DNA of 64,000 nt from Egicoccus sp. AB-alg6-2 (GTDB lineage: Bacteria > Actinomycetota > Nitriliruptoria > Nitriliruptorales > Nitriliruptoraceae), in the NCBI RefSeq assembly GCF_041821025.1, contig NZ_JBGUAY010000002.1, forward strand, positions 1 to 64,000, in the 5' to 3' direction. Under the pieces are notes generated by a model. The model was not told the origin of the DNA. It saw nothing but the letters and a program-made list of their open reading frames with translations, and ran no database searches. The position numbers and the translations under genes were made by a program. Below, in pieces: positions 25,502 to 33,983 of this stretch. Within the stretch, counting starts at the first letter, position 1. Every line of letters starts with the position of its first letter.

Positions 25502-26082
25502 TGGCCTGGATCGAGCTCCCGGATCCGTCGACCGCCCAGGGGTCCCTCGCCGACGCGTTCGCGGCCGGGGAGGCCCGCTACGGGCAGGTGCTGCAGACCT
25601 GGCGCGCGGTCGGCATGGTCGAGGGCGCCTTCGAGGCCTATCTGCCCTACCTGTCGGCCGTGGTGGGACCCGGGCGCGTGCCGATCCGGGTCAAGGACCT
25701 CAGCGCTCTACGCGTCGCCGTCCTCAACCGTTGCCGCTACACGATCAGCCACCGGGTCGCGTCGGCCCGCCGCAACGACCTCGACGAGCGCGACATCCTG
25801 GCGATGGGGGATCCGGCCGCGGCGGAGCTCGACGAACCGCTCGCTGCCGCGGTCGCGTTCACCGACGCGGTGACGCTGTCCCCGCCGACGACGTCGTACC
25901 TCGACGTTCCGCAGGCGGTCGCCCCGGACGTGCTCGTACGGTGCAAGGCGGTCTTCGACGAGCACCAGATCGCGGAACTCACCCTGTCGATCAGCCTGTG
26001 GAACGCGCTCGCACGCTTCCACCGCGTGCTCGGCCTCGACCTCGACATGCCCCCACCACCCCCCGAACTCGAGCCCCGCTGA
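25501..26082 (+). CDS. Carboxymuconolactone decarboxylase-family protein lacking the second Cys
   Basis: 193 residues from ATG 25501, coupled to the RidA gene by TGATG. The AhpD-like fold is seen in LSALRVAVLNRCRYTISHRVASARR followed by helices to the Pro-rich C-terminus (PPPPPELEPR). In most relatives this site is CxxC-x-x-H; here it is Cys-Arg-Tyr-Thr, so only one Cys of the redox pair remains while the following His is kept. A peroxidase-type thiol exchange is therefore unlikely, and decarboxylase or binding roles become more plausible. Compare the CMD-family protein at 11583-12218, which keeps both Cys. Confidence 0.78.
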   Translation: MAWIELPDPSTAQGSLADAFAAGEARYGQVLQTWRAVGMVEGAFEAYLPYLSAVVGPGRVPIRVKDLSALRVAVLNRCRYTISHRVASARRNDLDERDILAMGDPAAAELDEPLAAAVAFTDAVTLSPPTTSYLDVPQAVAPDVLVRCKAVFDEHQIAELTLSISLWNALARFHRVLGLDLDMPPPPPELEPR

Positions 26083-26110
26083 CCCGCGGCCGGGGCGTGC
26101 GGGCGAGCGC

Positions 26111-26340
26111 CGCCTGTCCACTTTCGTGCGGGGACACGAAAGCGGGGACGCTCGGGTGCCCGCAGCGCCGTATCCCCACCGGTTTCGTTCAGGGGCACGA
26201 AAGCGGGGACCGCTCGGGTGCCCGCAGCGCCGTATCCCCACCGGTTTCGTTCAGGGGCACGAAAGTGGGGGCGCGGCGCGGCGGGCCGCGGCGGGGGCCG
26301 CGCGCGCGCCGGTTTTCGTGCGGGGAGCCGAGAGTGGGGG
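26111..26340. repeat. Tandem 61/62-bp intergenic repeats
   Basis: Two almost identical consecutive copies of a 61/62-bp unit begin at 26135 and 26196 (cacgaaagcggggac then gctcgggtgcccgcagc and tatccccaccggtttcg), with a third partial copy from 26258. A diverged fragment with ttttcgtgcgggg lies near 26310. Each unit can pair cgaaag-type and tttcg-type ends. The array fills the 304-bp gap between convergent operons; no gene is seen in it. Confidence 0.75.
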
Positions 26341-26386
26341 TGGGCGGCGCGGCGCGCGCGGTGCGGTCCGCGGGGCGTGGGAGCGG

Positions 26387-28051
26387 TCAGGGGGTGGTGA
26401 GGCCGGCGAAGTCGCCGCTGGCGTGGGAGACGCGGCCCTCGACGACGGTGAGCTCGCTGCGGAGCCGGCGGATCGCGTCGTCGTCGACGGTGAAGTAGTC
26501 GTCGTCGAGGACGGCGAGGTCGGCGGCCATGCCCGGCTCCAGTGCGCCGCGGTCGTGCTCCTCGACGCTGAACCACGCGCTGCCGCGGGTGTAGGCGTGC
26601 AGGGCCTCCTCGCGGGTCAGGCACTGCCGGGGGTCCCGCTCGGGGCCGTCGTCGTAGGTGCGACCCGTCACCAGCCACCACAGCGACACCCACGGGTTGG
26701 GGGAGGCGACGCGCGTGGCGTCGGTGCCGGCGCCCAGCGGGATGCCGCGGTCCAGGATGTTGCGCAGTGGCGGGCCGCGCCGCACCGCCTCCTCGCCCCA
26801 CACGCGTGCGGAGTCGGTCGCGCGGTACACGAGGCGGTCCTGGACGGCGATGCCGGCGCCGAGCCGGGCGACCCGGTCGAGGTTGTGGTCGCTGATCGGC
26901 TCGACGTGTGCGAGCGACCAGCGCAGTCGGGCGATCGGCACCTGCCGGTGGACGCGCTCCCAGACGTCGAGCACCGCGGACGTCGTGTCGTCGAGCACGG
27001 CATGTATGTGCAGCGGCCACCCGGCACGGGCGACGTCGAGGAGGATGCGCTCGAGCTCGTCCTGGGCGGCGGGCGCGACGCTGAAGTCGTGCAGGCCCTC
27101 GAGGTCGTGGCAGCCGAAGTGGGCGATCTCGCCGACACCGACGTGTTGCAGCCACGCGTCGCCGAACCCCGGACGGGTGTGGCGGACCCAGGCGCCGATC
27201 TCGTCGGCCTCGCCCCCACGGGTGGCGGCACAGACGTACAGCCGCAGCTTGAGCGGGAGCGGGCCCTGCCGCCACAGCTCGAACAGCGGACGGTACGAGT
27301 CGGGGGTCATGCCGAGGCCACCGGCATCGATGGCTCCGGTCAGCCCGTACCCCGCGAGCGACCGCAACATCGCTTGGGTCGAGGTGGACGGTTCCTGCGG
27401 ACTGGGTGCGGGGCCCTGACCGAGGCAGTGCTGGAACGCGCCGATGCCGCGCACGACGCCGGTCGGCTCGCCGGTGGCCGCGTCGCGGTCGTAGGCCCCG
27501 CGTTCGGGGTCGGGGGTTCCGCGGTCGATCCCGGCCGCCCGCAGGCCGGCGGCGTTGAGCACCGCCTCCTCGTACAGCAGTTGGACGTAGACGGGGTGCT
27601 CGGGCGCGAGCGCGGTGAGCTCGGCCGACGTGGGGCCACGCCGTTCGCGGAACTGGCCGCCGTGCCAGCCGCCGACGACGCGGATCCAGGTGCCCGGTGG
27701 TTGGGTGTCGACCTGCTCGCGGATGATGTCCAGACCGGCTTCGAGCGAGTCGACCTCGAACCAGAACCGCTCCTGGTCCCAGGTCAGCCCGCCGCGCACC
27801 ACGTGGATGTGCGAGTCGATCAGGCCGGGCACGACCGTGCGGCCGGCGAGGTCGACCACCTCGGTCGCGGGGCCGATCAGGTCCTGCAGGTCGCGGTCCG
27901 CACCCACACGTGCGACCGCACCGCCGCGCAGGGCGACGGCCTCGACGGGTGCGGCGTCGGTCTGCGCGTGCACCTTCCCCGAGCGCAGCACCAGGTCTGC
28001 GTGCCCGGAGGAACCGCTGCGCCTGGCCCGAGTTGGCCACTGGATCGTCAT
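26387..28051 (-). CDS. YtcJ-type amidohydrolase (Amidohydro_3)
   Basis: 554 residues from ATG 28051 behind AGGAG; longer frames upstream run across the divergent promoter. The metal-dependent TIM barrel begins after a small beta domain: GLIDSHIHVVRGG gives the HxH pair, HIHAVLDD and LAHVEPIS give further His, and GAGTDATRVASPNPW gives the late Asp. The pattern and length match the YtcJ group, whose members hydrolyse amide, formamide or imide bonds (for example N-substituted formamide deformylase). Transcribed divergently from the next amidohydrolase through one shared operator. Confidence 0.87.
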   Translation of the reverse strand: MTIQWPTRARRSGSSGHADLVLRSGKVHAQTDAAPVEAVALRGGAVARVGADRDLQDLIGPATEVVDLAGRTVVPGLIDSHIHVVRGGLTWDQERFWFEVDSLEAGLDIIREQVDTQPPGTWIRVVGGWHGGQFRERRGPTSAELTALAPEHPVYVQLLYEEAVLNAAGLRAAGIDRGTPDPERGAYDRDAATGEPTGVVRGIGAFQHCLGQGPAPSPQEPSTSTQAMLRSLAGYGLTGAIDAGGLGMTPDSYRPLFELWRQGPLPLKLRLYVCAATRGGEADEIGAWVRHTRPGFGDAWLQHVGVGEIAHFGCHDLEGLHDFSVAPAAQDELERILLDVARAGWPLHIHAVLDDTTSAVLDVWERVHRQVPIARLRWSLAHVEPISDHNLDRVARLGAGIAVQDRLVYRATDSARVWGEEAVRRGPPLRNILDRGIPLGAGTDATRVASPNPWVSLWWLVTGRTYDDGPERDPRQCLTREEALHAYTRGSAWFSVEEHDRGALEPGMAADLAVLDDDYFTVDDDAIRRLRSELTVVEGRVSHASGDFAGLTTP

Positions 28052-28074
28052 CGCCGTGTCTCCTGCCGGCTTCG

Positions 28075-28126
28075 GTTCTACCAGGAGCGAAAAACTGTTG
28101 CAACCGTTTGCATCGGCGCGTAGGGT
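28075..28126. promoter_or_regulatory. Back-to-back promoters sharing one -35 hexamer and one operator
   Basis: The self-complementary TTGCAA at 28098-28103 serves as -35 in both directions. On the plus strand TAGGGT (28121-28126) lies 17 bp away; on the minus strand TAGAAC (28075-28080) also lies exactly 17 bp away. The operator TGCAACCGTTTGCA (28099-28112) covers the shared hexamer, so one bound repressor would silence both amidohydrolase operons, and the two polymerases cannot bind at once. Confidence 0.72.
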
Positions 28127-28203
28127 GAGGCTGCGCTGGGAGGCGCGAGACGGAGCAGAAACGGGACAGGCGCGCCGCGCGCGTGCCGGAAAGGGGGGCC
28201 GGG

Positions 28204-29565
28204 ATGGGCCGGCTGCTGCTGCAGGGAGGGTGTGTCCTGACCATGGACAAGGACATCGGGGACCATGCGGTCGCCGACGTCTTGATCGAAGACGACAAGA
28301 TCGCCGCCGTCGGGGTCGATCTCGACGTCGGGGACGCCGAGGTGGTCGACGTGCGGGGCCGGATCGTGATCCCGGGCTTCGTCGACACCCACCGCCACAC
28401 CTGGGAGGCGGCCATCCGTGGCTGCGCCCCGAACGCGACGCTCGACGACTACTTCGTCGAGGTGCTGGACAGCTTCGCACCCGTCTACCGGGCCGAGGAC
28501 GTCTACGCGAGCAACCTCGCCGGCGCGCTGGAGTGCCTCAACGCGGGCATCACCACGCTGGTCGACTGGTCGCACATCAACAACACGCCCGAACACCCCG
28601 ACGCGGCGATCGCCGCGCTCAAGGAGGTGGGCATCCGCTCGCAGTACGCCTACGGCAGTGCGAACACGTCGCTGGCGGACTACTGGTTCGAGTCCAAGAT
28701 CGTGATGCCGGCCGACGACATCCGCCGCATCCGCGACACCTACTTCAGCAGCGACGACGGCCTGCTCACGATGGCGCTGGCGACCCGCGGCACGGGATTC
28801 TGCGTCGACGACGTCGTCACGCAGGAGTGGAAGCTCGCCCGCGAACTCGGCATCCCCATCACCGTGCACGTGGGCATGGGGCGGCTCGCCGGCCGCTTCT
28901 CCATGGTCAAGAACCTCGACCGGCTCGGACTGCTCGGGCCCGACATCACCTACGTCCACGCCTGCTACCTCGACGACGAGGAGTGGCGCATGGTCCGCGA
29001 CAGCGGTGGCACCATCTCGATCGCCGCGCAGGTCGAGCAGCAGATGGGCCACGGCTACCCGCCGACGGGCCGGGCGCTGGCCGAGGGCCTGCGTCCGTCG
29101 CTGTCCATCGACGTCGTCACGACCGTGCCGGGGGACATGTTCACGCAGATGCGGGCGGCGTTCGGTGGCGAGCGTGCGGCGGTCAACTCCGACTGCTGGC
29201 AGGCCGACGTCGACATCCCCGACACGATGCTGACCGCCCGGCAGTTGCTGGAGATGGCCACCATCGACGGTGCGTACGTCGCCGGCGTCGAGGACCGGAC
29301 CGGTTCGCTGACCCCCGGCAAGCAGGCCGACATCGTCGTGATCGACGGCACGGCCCCCGGCACCGCTCCGGTGATCGACCCGGTCGCCACCGTGACCTTG
29401 GCCGCCGACGTCTCCAACGTCGAGTCGGTGCTCGTCGCGGGACAGTTCAAGAAGCGCGACGGCAAGCTCGTCGAGGACTTCGGGCGGGCCCGTGACCTCG
29501 TGACGGCGTCCCAGGAGCACCTCGTCTCGCAGGTCAAGCACCAGCCCGGCTGGCTGCTGGCCTGA
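28204..29565 (+). CDS. Amidohydrolase (chlorohydrolase/deaminase-like subgroup)
   Basis: 453 residues from ATG 28204 with AAGGGGGG upstream. The order of motifs is that of the TrzN/AtzB/cytosine-deaminase-like amidohydrolases: GFVDTHRHTWEAAIRG (HxH), VDWSHINNTPEH, ITVHVGMG (third His), YVHACYLDDEEW (fourth His) and AVNSDCWQADVDIP (metal Asp), then the C-terminal beta domain with LTPGKQADIVVID. Such enzymes remove amino, amide or halide groups from N-heterocycles. First gene of an operon with bicupin, SDR, LacI R2 and LVIVD genes. Confidence 0.88.
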   Translation: MGRLLLQGGCVLTMDKDIGDHAVADVLIEDDKIAAVGVDLDVGDAEVVDVRGRIVIPGFVDTHRHTWEAAIRGCAPNATLDDYFVEVLDSFAPVYRAEDVYASNLAGALECLNAGITTLVDWSHINNTPEHPDAAIAALKEVGIRSQYAYGSANTSLADYWFESKIVMPADDIRRIRDTYFSSDDGLLTMALATRGTGFCVDDVVTQEWKLARELGIPITVHVGMGRLAGRFSMVKNLDRLGLLGPDITYVHACYLDDEEWRMVRDSGGTISIAAQVEQQMGHGYPPTGRALAEGLRPSLSIDVVTTVPGDMFTQMRAAFGGERAAVNSDCWQADVDIPDTMLTARQLLEMATIDGAYVAGVEDRTGSLTPGKQADIVVIDGTAPGTAPVIDPVATVTLAADVSNVESVLVAGQFKKRDGKLVEDFGRARDLVTASQEHLVSQVKHQPGWLLA

Positions 29566-29576
29566 CGCCCACGTCG

Positions 29577-29600
29577 CCGCGCCCCGGCCACGGGGCGCGG
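29577..29600 (+). terminator. Hairpin after the amidohydrolase gene
   Basis: Perfect 10-bp stem (29577-29586 with 29591-29600) and a GCCA loop, 11 bp after the stop codon. Probably a partial terminator or mRNA-stabilising element inside the operon. Confidence 0.6.
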
Positions 29601-29633
29601 CCGCCCCTGCCCGCACGGACACAAGGAGCCCAC

Positions 29634-30569
29634 GTGAGCCTTCGGCACCTCGTCGCCCTGGCGACGGACGCGCAGTACGACACCCCGACGATCTTCGACG
29701 GCCACAGCGAGGGGCACACCCGCTGGGACGTCGTCGGACCCGACCGCGGCTCGGTCCACATGGGCTTCGGCATCTGCCAGCTCGACGCCGCCGGCACCAT
29801 CGACTGGCACCTGCACTCCTTCGAGGAGAGCTTCTTCGTCCTGTCGGGCGAGGTCGTCGTCGAGACCCCGGAGGGCTCGTTCCGCCTCGTCGAAGGCGAC
29901 TACGGCGTCGTGCCGGTCGGTGTCCCGCACGCCTGGCACAACGACGGCGACCAGCCGGCGAGGTGGGCCGAGATGCTGGCGCCCCAGGGCCGCTCGGGCG
30001 ACGCGACCGACACGTTCTTCGTCGACGCGCCCCCGGGACGGTGGGCACCGGGCGCGGACGCGGGGGCGGGCGAGCCGCAGCTGCTGGATCCACGCGATCC
30101 CCGCTGCCGCTCGTTCGGGCACTTCGAGCCGCACCACATGGAGCCGTCGCAGCAGACCCAGGACAAGCTGGCGCTGTCGGCGAGCATGCGCACCGCGCTG
30201 CTGGTGTACAGCGGCATCAGCGTCAAGATGATGGTCGACTCCGACCTCGGCGCGTTCCTGGCCACGATGTTCATGGTCCAGTACGAGCCGGGTGGGTTCG
30301 CCGGCGCCCACGACCACCCTTTCGAGGAGGCCTACCTGATCCTCGAAGGCGAGGTCGAGACCGTCATCGACGGTCGGACCTACCGCCTCGGGCCGGGCGA
30401 CGTCGCCTTCGCCGGCGTCGCGTCCACCCACGAGTTCGCCAACGTCGGCGACGGGCCCGTCCGCTGGCTCGAGACCCAGGCGCCGCAGCCGCCAGGACGC
30501 CACTCCTACCGCTTCGCCCGGGACTGGGCCTACCTCGAGCAGCAGCTCGGGCACACACACGACCACTGA
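29634..30569 (+). CDS. Bicupin protein, (S)-ureidoglycine aminohydrolase-like
   Basis: 311 residues, GTG 29634 behind AAGGAG. Two cupin barrels: the N-terminal one (~50-125) has IDWHLHSFEESFFVLSGEV with His-x-His and Glu ligands and a late His in VPHAWHNDG; the C-terminal one (~215-295) has GGFAGAHDHPFEEAYLILEGEVE and STHEFANVG. The arrangement matches AllE/ureidoglycine aminohydrolase and related bicupins. If that assignment holds it would release ammonia from a ureido intermediate, in line with neighbouring amidohydrolases; other bicupin activities are equally open. The C-terminus is His-rich (HTHDH). Confidence 0.72.
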   Translation: MSLRHLVALATDAQYDTPTIFDGHSEGHTRWDVVGPDRGSVHMGFGICQLDAAGTIDWHLHSFEESFFVLSGEVVVETPEGSFRLVEGDYGVVPVGVPHAWHNDGDQPARWAEMLAPQGRSGDATDTFFVDAPPGRWAPGADAGAGEPQLLDPRDPRCRSFGHFEPHHMEPSQQTQDKLALSASMRTALLVYSGISVKMMVDSDLGAFLATMFMVQYEPGGFAGAHDHPFEEAYLILEGEVETVIDGRTYRLGPGDVAFAGVASTHEFANVGDGPVRWLETQAPQPPGRHSYRFARDWAYLEQQLGHTHDH

Positions 30570-30615
30570 CGACCGCAGGCGCGACCGCGCGCCGGGACAC
30601 GAGCAAAGGACGAAC

Positions 30616-31323
30616 GTGGGAACTCCAACAGGTGCCGTCGTGGTCGTCGGGGCGACCTCCGGGATCGGCCTGGCGACCGCCCGCCACTACACCGACCTCG
30701 GTCACGAGGTGTGGGTGACCAGCCGTGACGCCGGCCGCGCCGAGGAGACGGCGCGCGAGCTGGGCGGCAGCGCCCGCGGCATCGCGCTCGACCTCGCCGA
30801 CCCGGGCTCGATCGCAGGTGCGCTGGCCGACGTCGGGCCCGTCGCGCGGCTGGTCATCGCCGCCGTCGACCGCGACGAGAACACCGTCCGCGACTACGAC
30901 CTCGAAGGCGCCATGCACCTGGTGACGCTCAAGCTGGTCGGCTACACCGAGGTGGTGCACGCGCTGGTCGACCGTCTCGGCGACGACAGCTCGATCGTGC
31001 TCTTCGGCGGGCTGGCCAAGGACCGTCCCTACCCGGGTTCGACCAGCGTGAGCACCGTCAACGGCGGCGTCATCGGCATGGTCCACACGCTCGGGGTCGA
31101 GCTGGCGCCGGTGCGGGTCAACGCCATCCACCCCGGCATCGTCGGGGACACGCCGTACTGGGACAGCAAGCCGGACGGCGCGCTGGACCCCATCGTGGAC
31201 CGAACCCCGCTCGGCCGGCTCGTCACCACCGACGAGGTGGTGCACGCGACCGTGTTCCTGCTGGAGAACTCGGGGGTCACCGGCGTCAACCTCAACGTCG
31301 ACGGTGGTTGGATGCTGCGCTGA
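30616..31323 (+). CDS. Short-chain dehydrogenase/reductase-like protein lacking the catalytic triad
   Basis: 235 residues, GTG 30616 behind AAAGGA. The Rossmann nucleotide site is intact (VVVVGATSGIGLATARHYTDLG, then the SRD position) and the C-terminal end VNAIHPGIVGDTP and GVNLNVDGGWMLR is typical. The catalytic Ser-Tyr-Lys triad is lost: the Ser position is Gly in VLFGGLAKD, and the Tyr-x-x-x-Lys site reads V-S-T-V-N. It may bind NAD(P) without oxidoreductase activity or have a changed chemistry. It sits between the bicupin and LacI R2. Confidence 0.85.
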   Translation: MGTPTGAVVVVGATSGIGLATARHYTDLGHEVWVTSRDAGRAEETARELGGSARGIALDLADPGSIAGALADVGPVARLVIAAVDRDENTVRDYDLEGAMHLVTLKLVGYTEVVHALVDRLGDDSSIVLFGGLAKDRPYPGSTSVSTVNGGVIGMVHTLGVELAPVRVNAIHPGIVGDTPYWDSKPDGALDPIVDRTPLGRLVTTDEVVHATVFLLENSGVTGVNLNVDGGWMLR

Positions 31324-31347
31324 TGCCCGCCCGGGGAGGACGCCGCC

Positions 31348-32403
31348 ATGGCGGTAGGTGAACGGCCGACGGTGACCATCCGCGACGTCGCGCGGGCCGC
31401 CGACGTCCACGTGTCGACCGTGTCACGCGCCCTCGATCCCCAGAAGCAGTGGCTGATCGCCGAGGCGACCCGGCTGCGGATCCTCGAGGTGGTCGAGGAG
31501 CTCGGCTACCGGCCCCACCGCGGTGCCAGCGGTCTGCGCCGGGGACAGACGCGCACGATCGGTGTCGTCGTCCCCGACCTCGGCAACCCGCTGTACGCCC
31601 CGTTCCTGCGCGGGGTCGCGCGGGCGCTGGACGCCGCCGACTTCATGCCGCTGGTCACCGACACCGAGGACGACCACGATCGCCTCGTGCGGATCCTGCG
31701 GCATCTCGAGGAACGCCGCGTCGAGGCCGTCATCACCACGGCTGCACGCGAGGGCGACGTCGCGCTGCTGCAGCAACTGCGCGCCTCGGGCACCGAGGTG
31801 GTGTTGGCGGTGCGGACGCTGTCGGACAGCGGCCTGCCGACGGTCCCGCACGACGACGTCCTCGGCGGGCGGATCGCGGTGGACCACCTGCTCGAACTCG
31901 GACACCGCCGCATCGCCCAGGTCCAGGGGCCGCTGGACGTGGAGCCGTTCCGCGCCCGCTCGCAGGGGTGTGAGGACGCGCTCGCCGCGGCCGGCCTGGC
32001 GGTGGTCGCACGCGCGCAGGCCGCGTCGAGTCCCACGGTCGCCGAGGGGGAGCGGCACACCCTCGAACTCCTGCGCAGCTGCGGCGACGCACCGCCGACC
32101 GCCTTGTTCGTCCAGAACGACCTGCTCGCGCTCGGTGCGCTGTCGGCACTGCGGTCGCGCGGGTTGCGCTGCCCCGAGGACGTCTCCGTCGTCAGCTACA
32201 ACGACGCCTTCTTCGCCGCCTACACCCAGCCGGCGCTCACGACCGTCCGCCTCCCGGCGCACGCGATCGGCTATGCGGCGGGCCGGCTGGCGCTGCGCCA
32301 CGTGGCGGGTGAGGACGGCGACGTCGGCACCTCGGTGCAGCCCGAGCTCGTGGTCCGTGACTCGGCGGCAGCGCCGGCAACCGGATCACCACCCGCGGCC
32401 TGA
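31348..32403 (+). CDS. LacI-family transcriptional regulator (R2)
   Basis: 351 residues, ATG 31348 behind GGGGAGGA. Helix-turn-helix VTIRDVARAADVHVSTVSRALD, hinge GASGLRRGQTRTIG, then the effector domain (VVVPDLGNPLYAPFLRGVARAL, LELGHRRIAQVQGP, LFVQNDLLALGALSAL, DVSVVSYNDAFFAAYTQPALTTVRL). It is the most divergent of the four LacI proteins: the helix ends in LD rather than LN, and it reads GNP where the others read TNP. It is the fourth gene of the amidohydrolase operon, so it may autoregulate through the shared operator at 28099. Confidence 0.92.
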   Translation: MAVGERPTVTIRDVARAADVHVSTVSRALDPQKQWLIAEATRLRILEVVEELGYRPHRGASGLRRGQTRTIGVVVPDLGNPLYAPFLRGVARALDAADFMPLVTDTEDDHDRLVRILRHLEERRVEAVITTAAREGDVALLQQLRASGTEVVLAVRTLSDSGLPTVPHDDVLGGRIAVDHLLELGHRRIAQVQGPLDVEPFRARSQGCEDALAAAGLAVVARAQAASSPTVAEGERHTLELLRSCGDAPPTALFVQNDLLALGALSALRSRGLRCPEDVSVVSYNDAFFAAYTQPALTTVRLPAHAIGYAAGRLALRHVAGEDGDVGTSVQPELVVRDSAAAPATGSPPAA

Positions 32404-32476
32404 TCTCTTCGCCGCGGCCGGATCGCCGCCCCCGGCCGGATCACCGTCCACCCGACCGTCGTCGCAGGAGCGTCCC

Positions 32477-33712
32477 GTGTCCTCCCCAGCGCCCTCCCAC
32501 CGTGCCGAGGGCTTCGAGCTGCTCGGCTACACCGATCTCGACGGCCGGCCGGGCTTCAAGTTGGCCCTGCAGGTCACCGGGGGCCGGTGGTGGTTGTACG
32601 TAACCCGCTTCTGGGAGCCGGGGGTGTGGATCGTGGACGTGACCGACCCGACCTCGCCGGCCGTCGTCGACGAGATCCCCGGTCCCGACGATCCCAACGT
32701 CGCGACCTGGCAGGTGCAGGTGGCCGACGGGCTGCTGGTGCTCGGGCTCGAGCACCGGCCTCTCCCCTGGGGCGGCGACCCCACGGCCGCCGGGGCCGAG
32801 GGCTTGGAGTTCTGGGACGTCGCCGACCCCACCTCGCCGCGGCGCCTGTCGGGGTACGCGTACGGCGGGCACGGCACCCACCGCAACCACTACACCGGCG
32901 GCAACCTCGTCCACGTGACCGCGTCCGTACCCGGGTTCGAGGGCAACATCTACTCCATCCTCGACATCGAGGACCCGGCCCGACCACGCGAGGTCGGCCG
33001 CTGGTTCCTGCCCGAACAGTGGGTCGCGGGCACGGCGCCGGGTGCGGCGCCCGGCCGGCGGATCTCGTTGCACGGCCCGCCGTATCCGCACGGGGATCGG
33101 GCCTATCTGCCCTACGGCGCCGCGGGCATGGTCGTGCTCGACATCAGCGACGTCCGGACGCCGCGGCTGGTGTCGCGGCTCGACATCGGTGGCGCCTTCA
33201 GCAGCATGATCGCGATGCACACCGCGATCCCGCTGCCCGGTCGGGGGCTGGTGGCGGTCAACACCGAGGCGATCGCCGAGCGCAGCGAGGAGGCCTACAA
33301 CTTCGCCGGACTGGTCGACGTCACCGACGAGCGCGAGCCCCGACTCGTGTCCCTGCTGCCCGTCCCCGTCCCACCCGACGGCGCCGACTTCGCCAACTTC
33401 CAGCGTCGCGGTGGCCGCTTCGGACCGCACAACCAGCACCACCCCCAGAACGGCGCACCGCACCTGTTCCAGTCCGAGGACCTGCTCTACCTGACCTGGT
33501 TCAACGCCGGGCTGCGGGTCTACGACATCAGCGACCCGTACCTGCCGCGCGAACGCGGCTGGTTCCTGCCCGACGACCCGGTCGAGCGCCGCGGTCTGCT
33601 GCCGCGCGGGGCGCTGGTGACCCAGTCCGAGGACGTCCTCGTGGACAACCGCGGGGTGGCCTACCTGACCGACAAGAATCACGGTCTGCACGTGCTCCGC
33701 TTCACCGGGTGA
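32477..33712 (+). CDS. LVIVD-repeat beta-propeller protein
   Basis: 411 residues, GTG 32477 behind GGAG. At least six blades carry the LVIVD-type core: VWIVDVTDPTSP, LEFWDVADPTSP, ILDIEDPARP, MVVLDISDVRTP, GLVDVTDEREP and LRVYDISDPYLP. There is no signal peptide, so it is predicted cytoplasmic. His-rich segments GGHGTHRNHYTGG and FGPHNQHHPQN suggest a metal site like those of selenium-binding-protein/methanethiol-oxidase propellers, by analogy only. It resembles the protein encoded at 49652-50815, and both genes sit beside an NMT1-type importer. Enzyme or scaffold function unknown. Confidence 0.8.
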   Translation: MSSPAPSHRAEGFELLGYTDLDGRPGFKLALQVTGGRWWLYVTRFWEPGVWIVDVTDPTSPAVVDEIPGPDDPNVATWQVQVADGLLVLGLEHRPLPWGGDPTAAGAEGLEFWDVADPTSPRRLSGYAYGGHGTHRNHYTGGNLVHVTASVPGFEGNIYSILDIEDPARPREVGRWFLPEQWVAGTAPGAAPGRRISLHGPPYPHGDRAYLPYGAAGMVVLDISDVRTPRLVSRLDIGGAFSSMIAMHTAIPLPGRGLVAVNTEAIAERSEEAYNFAGLVDVTDEREPRLVSLLPVPVPPDGADFANFQRRGGRFGPHNQHHPQNGAPHLFQSEDLLYLTWFNAGLRVYDISDPYLPRERGWFLPDDPVERRGLLPRGALVTQSEDVLVDNRGVAYLTDKNHGLHVLRFTG

Positions 33713-33749
33713 GGGGCGCTGAAACTTCTCTGAATTCGGGCCGGTCGCG

Positions 33750-33778
33750 TTGACGCTGGGGGAAGCGCTCCGTACGGT
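33750..33778 (+). promoter_or_regulatory. Promoter of the first NMT1-type importer operon
   Basis: TTGACG (33750-33755) and TACGGT (33773-33778), spacer 17 bp. The operator at 33786-33799 starts right after the expected transcription start. The leader to the ATG is about 200 bp and shows no open frame or clear riboswitch. Confidence 0.7.
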
Positions 33779-33785
33779 TTGGGGC

Positions 33786-33799
33786 AACAAACGTTTGCA
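33786..33799. promoter_or_regulatory. LacI-type operator (AACGTT class), first NMT1-type importer operon
   Basis: AACAAACGTTTGCA with a perfect CAAACGTTTG core (33788-33797), just downstream of the promoter at 33750-33778. Confidence 0.82.
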
Positions 33800-33983
33800 G
33801 TGCCGGTGCACCTGCAGACGCGAAGGACTCGACAGGACGTCGCCCGCCACAAGCGCGACGTCCGGCGTCGGACGGCTCACCTGCCGTCCGGGCGCCCACG
33901 GGAGTGTCGATCCGCACCGTGCCCGACGCGATGACGTCGGGTCACCTCGACGTGCACACCCGTCCGGTGACAGGGGAGAGACC

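Noticed and set aside
26111-26340. 61/62-bp repeats considered as CRISPR or insertion-sequence ends
   Set aside because: No unique spacers, no transposase frame and no flanking target duplication.
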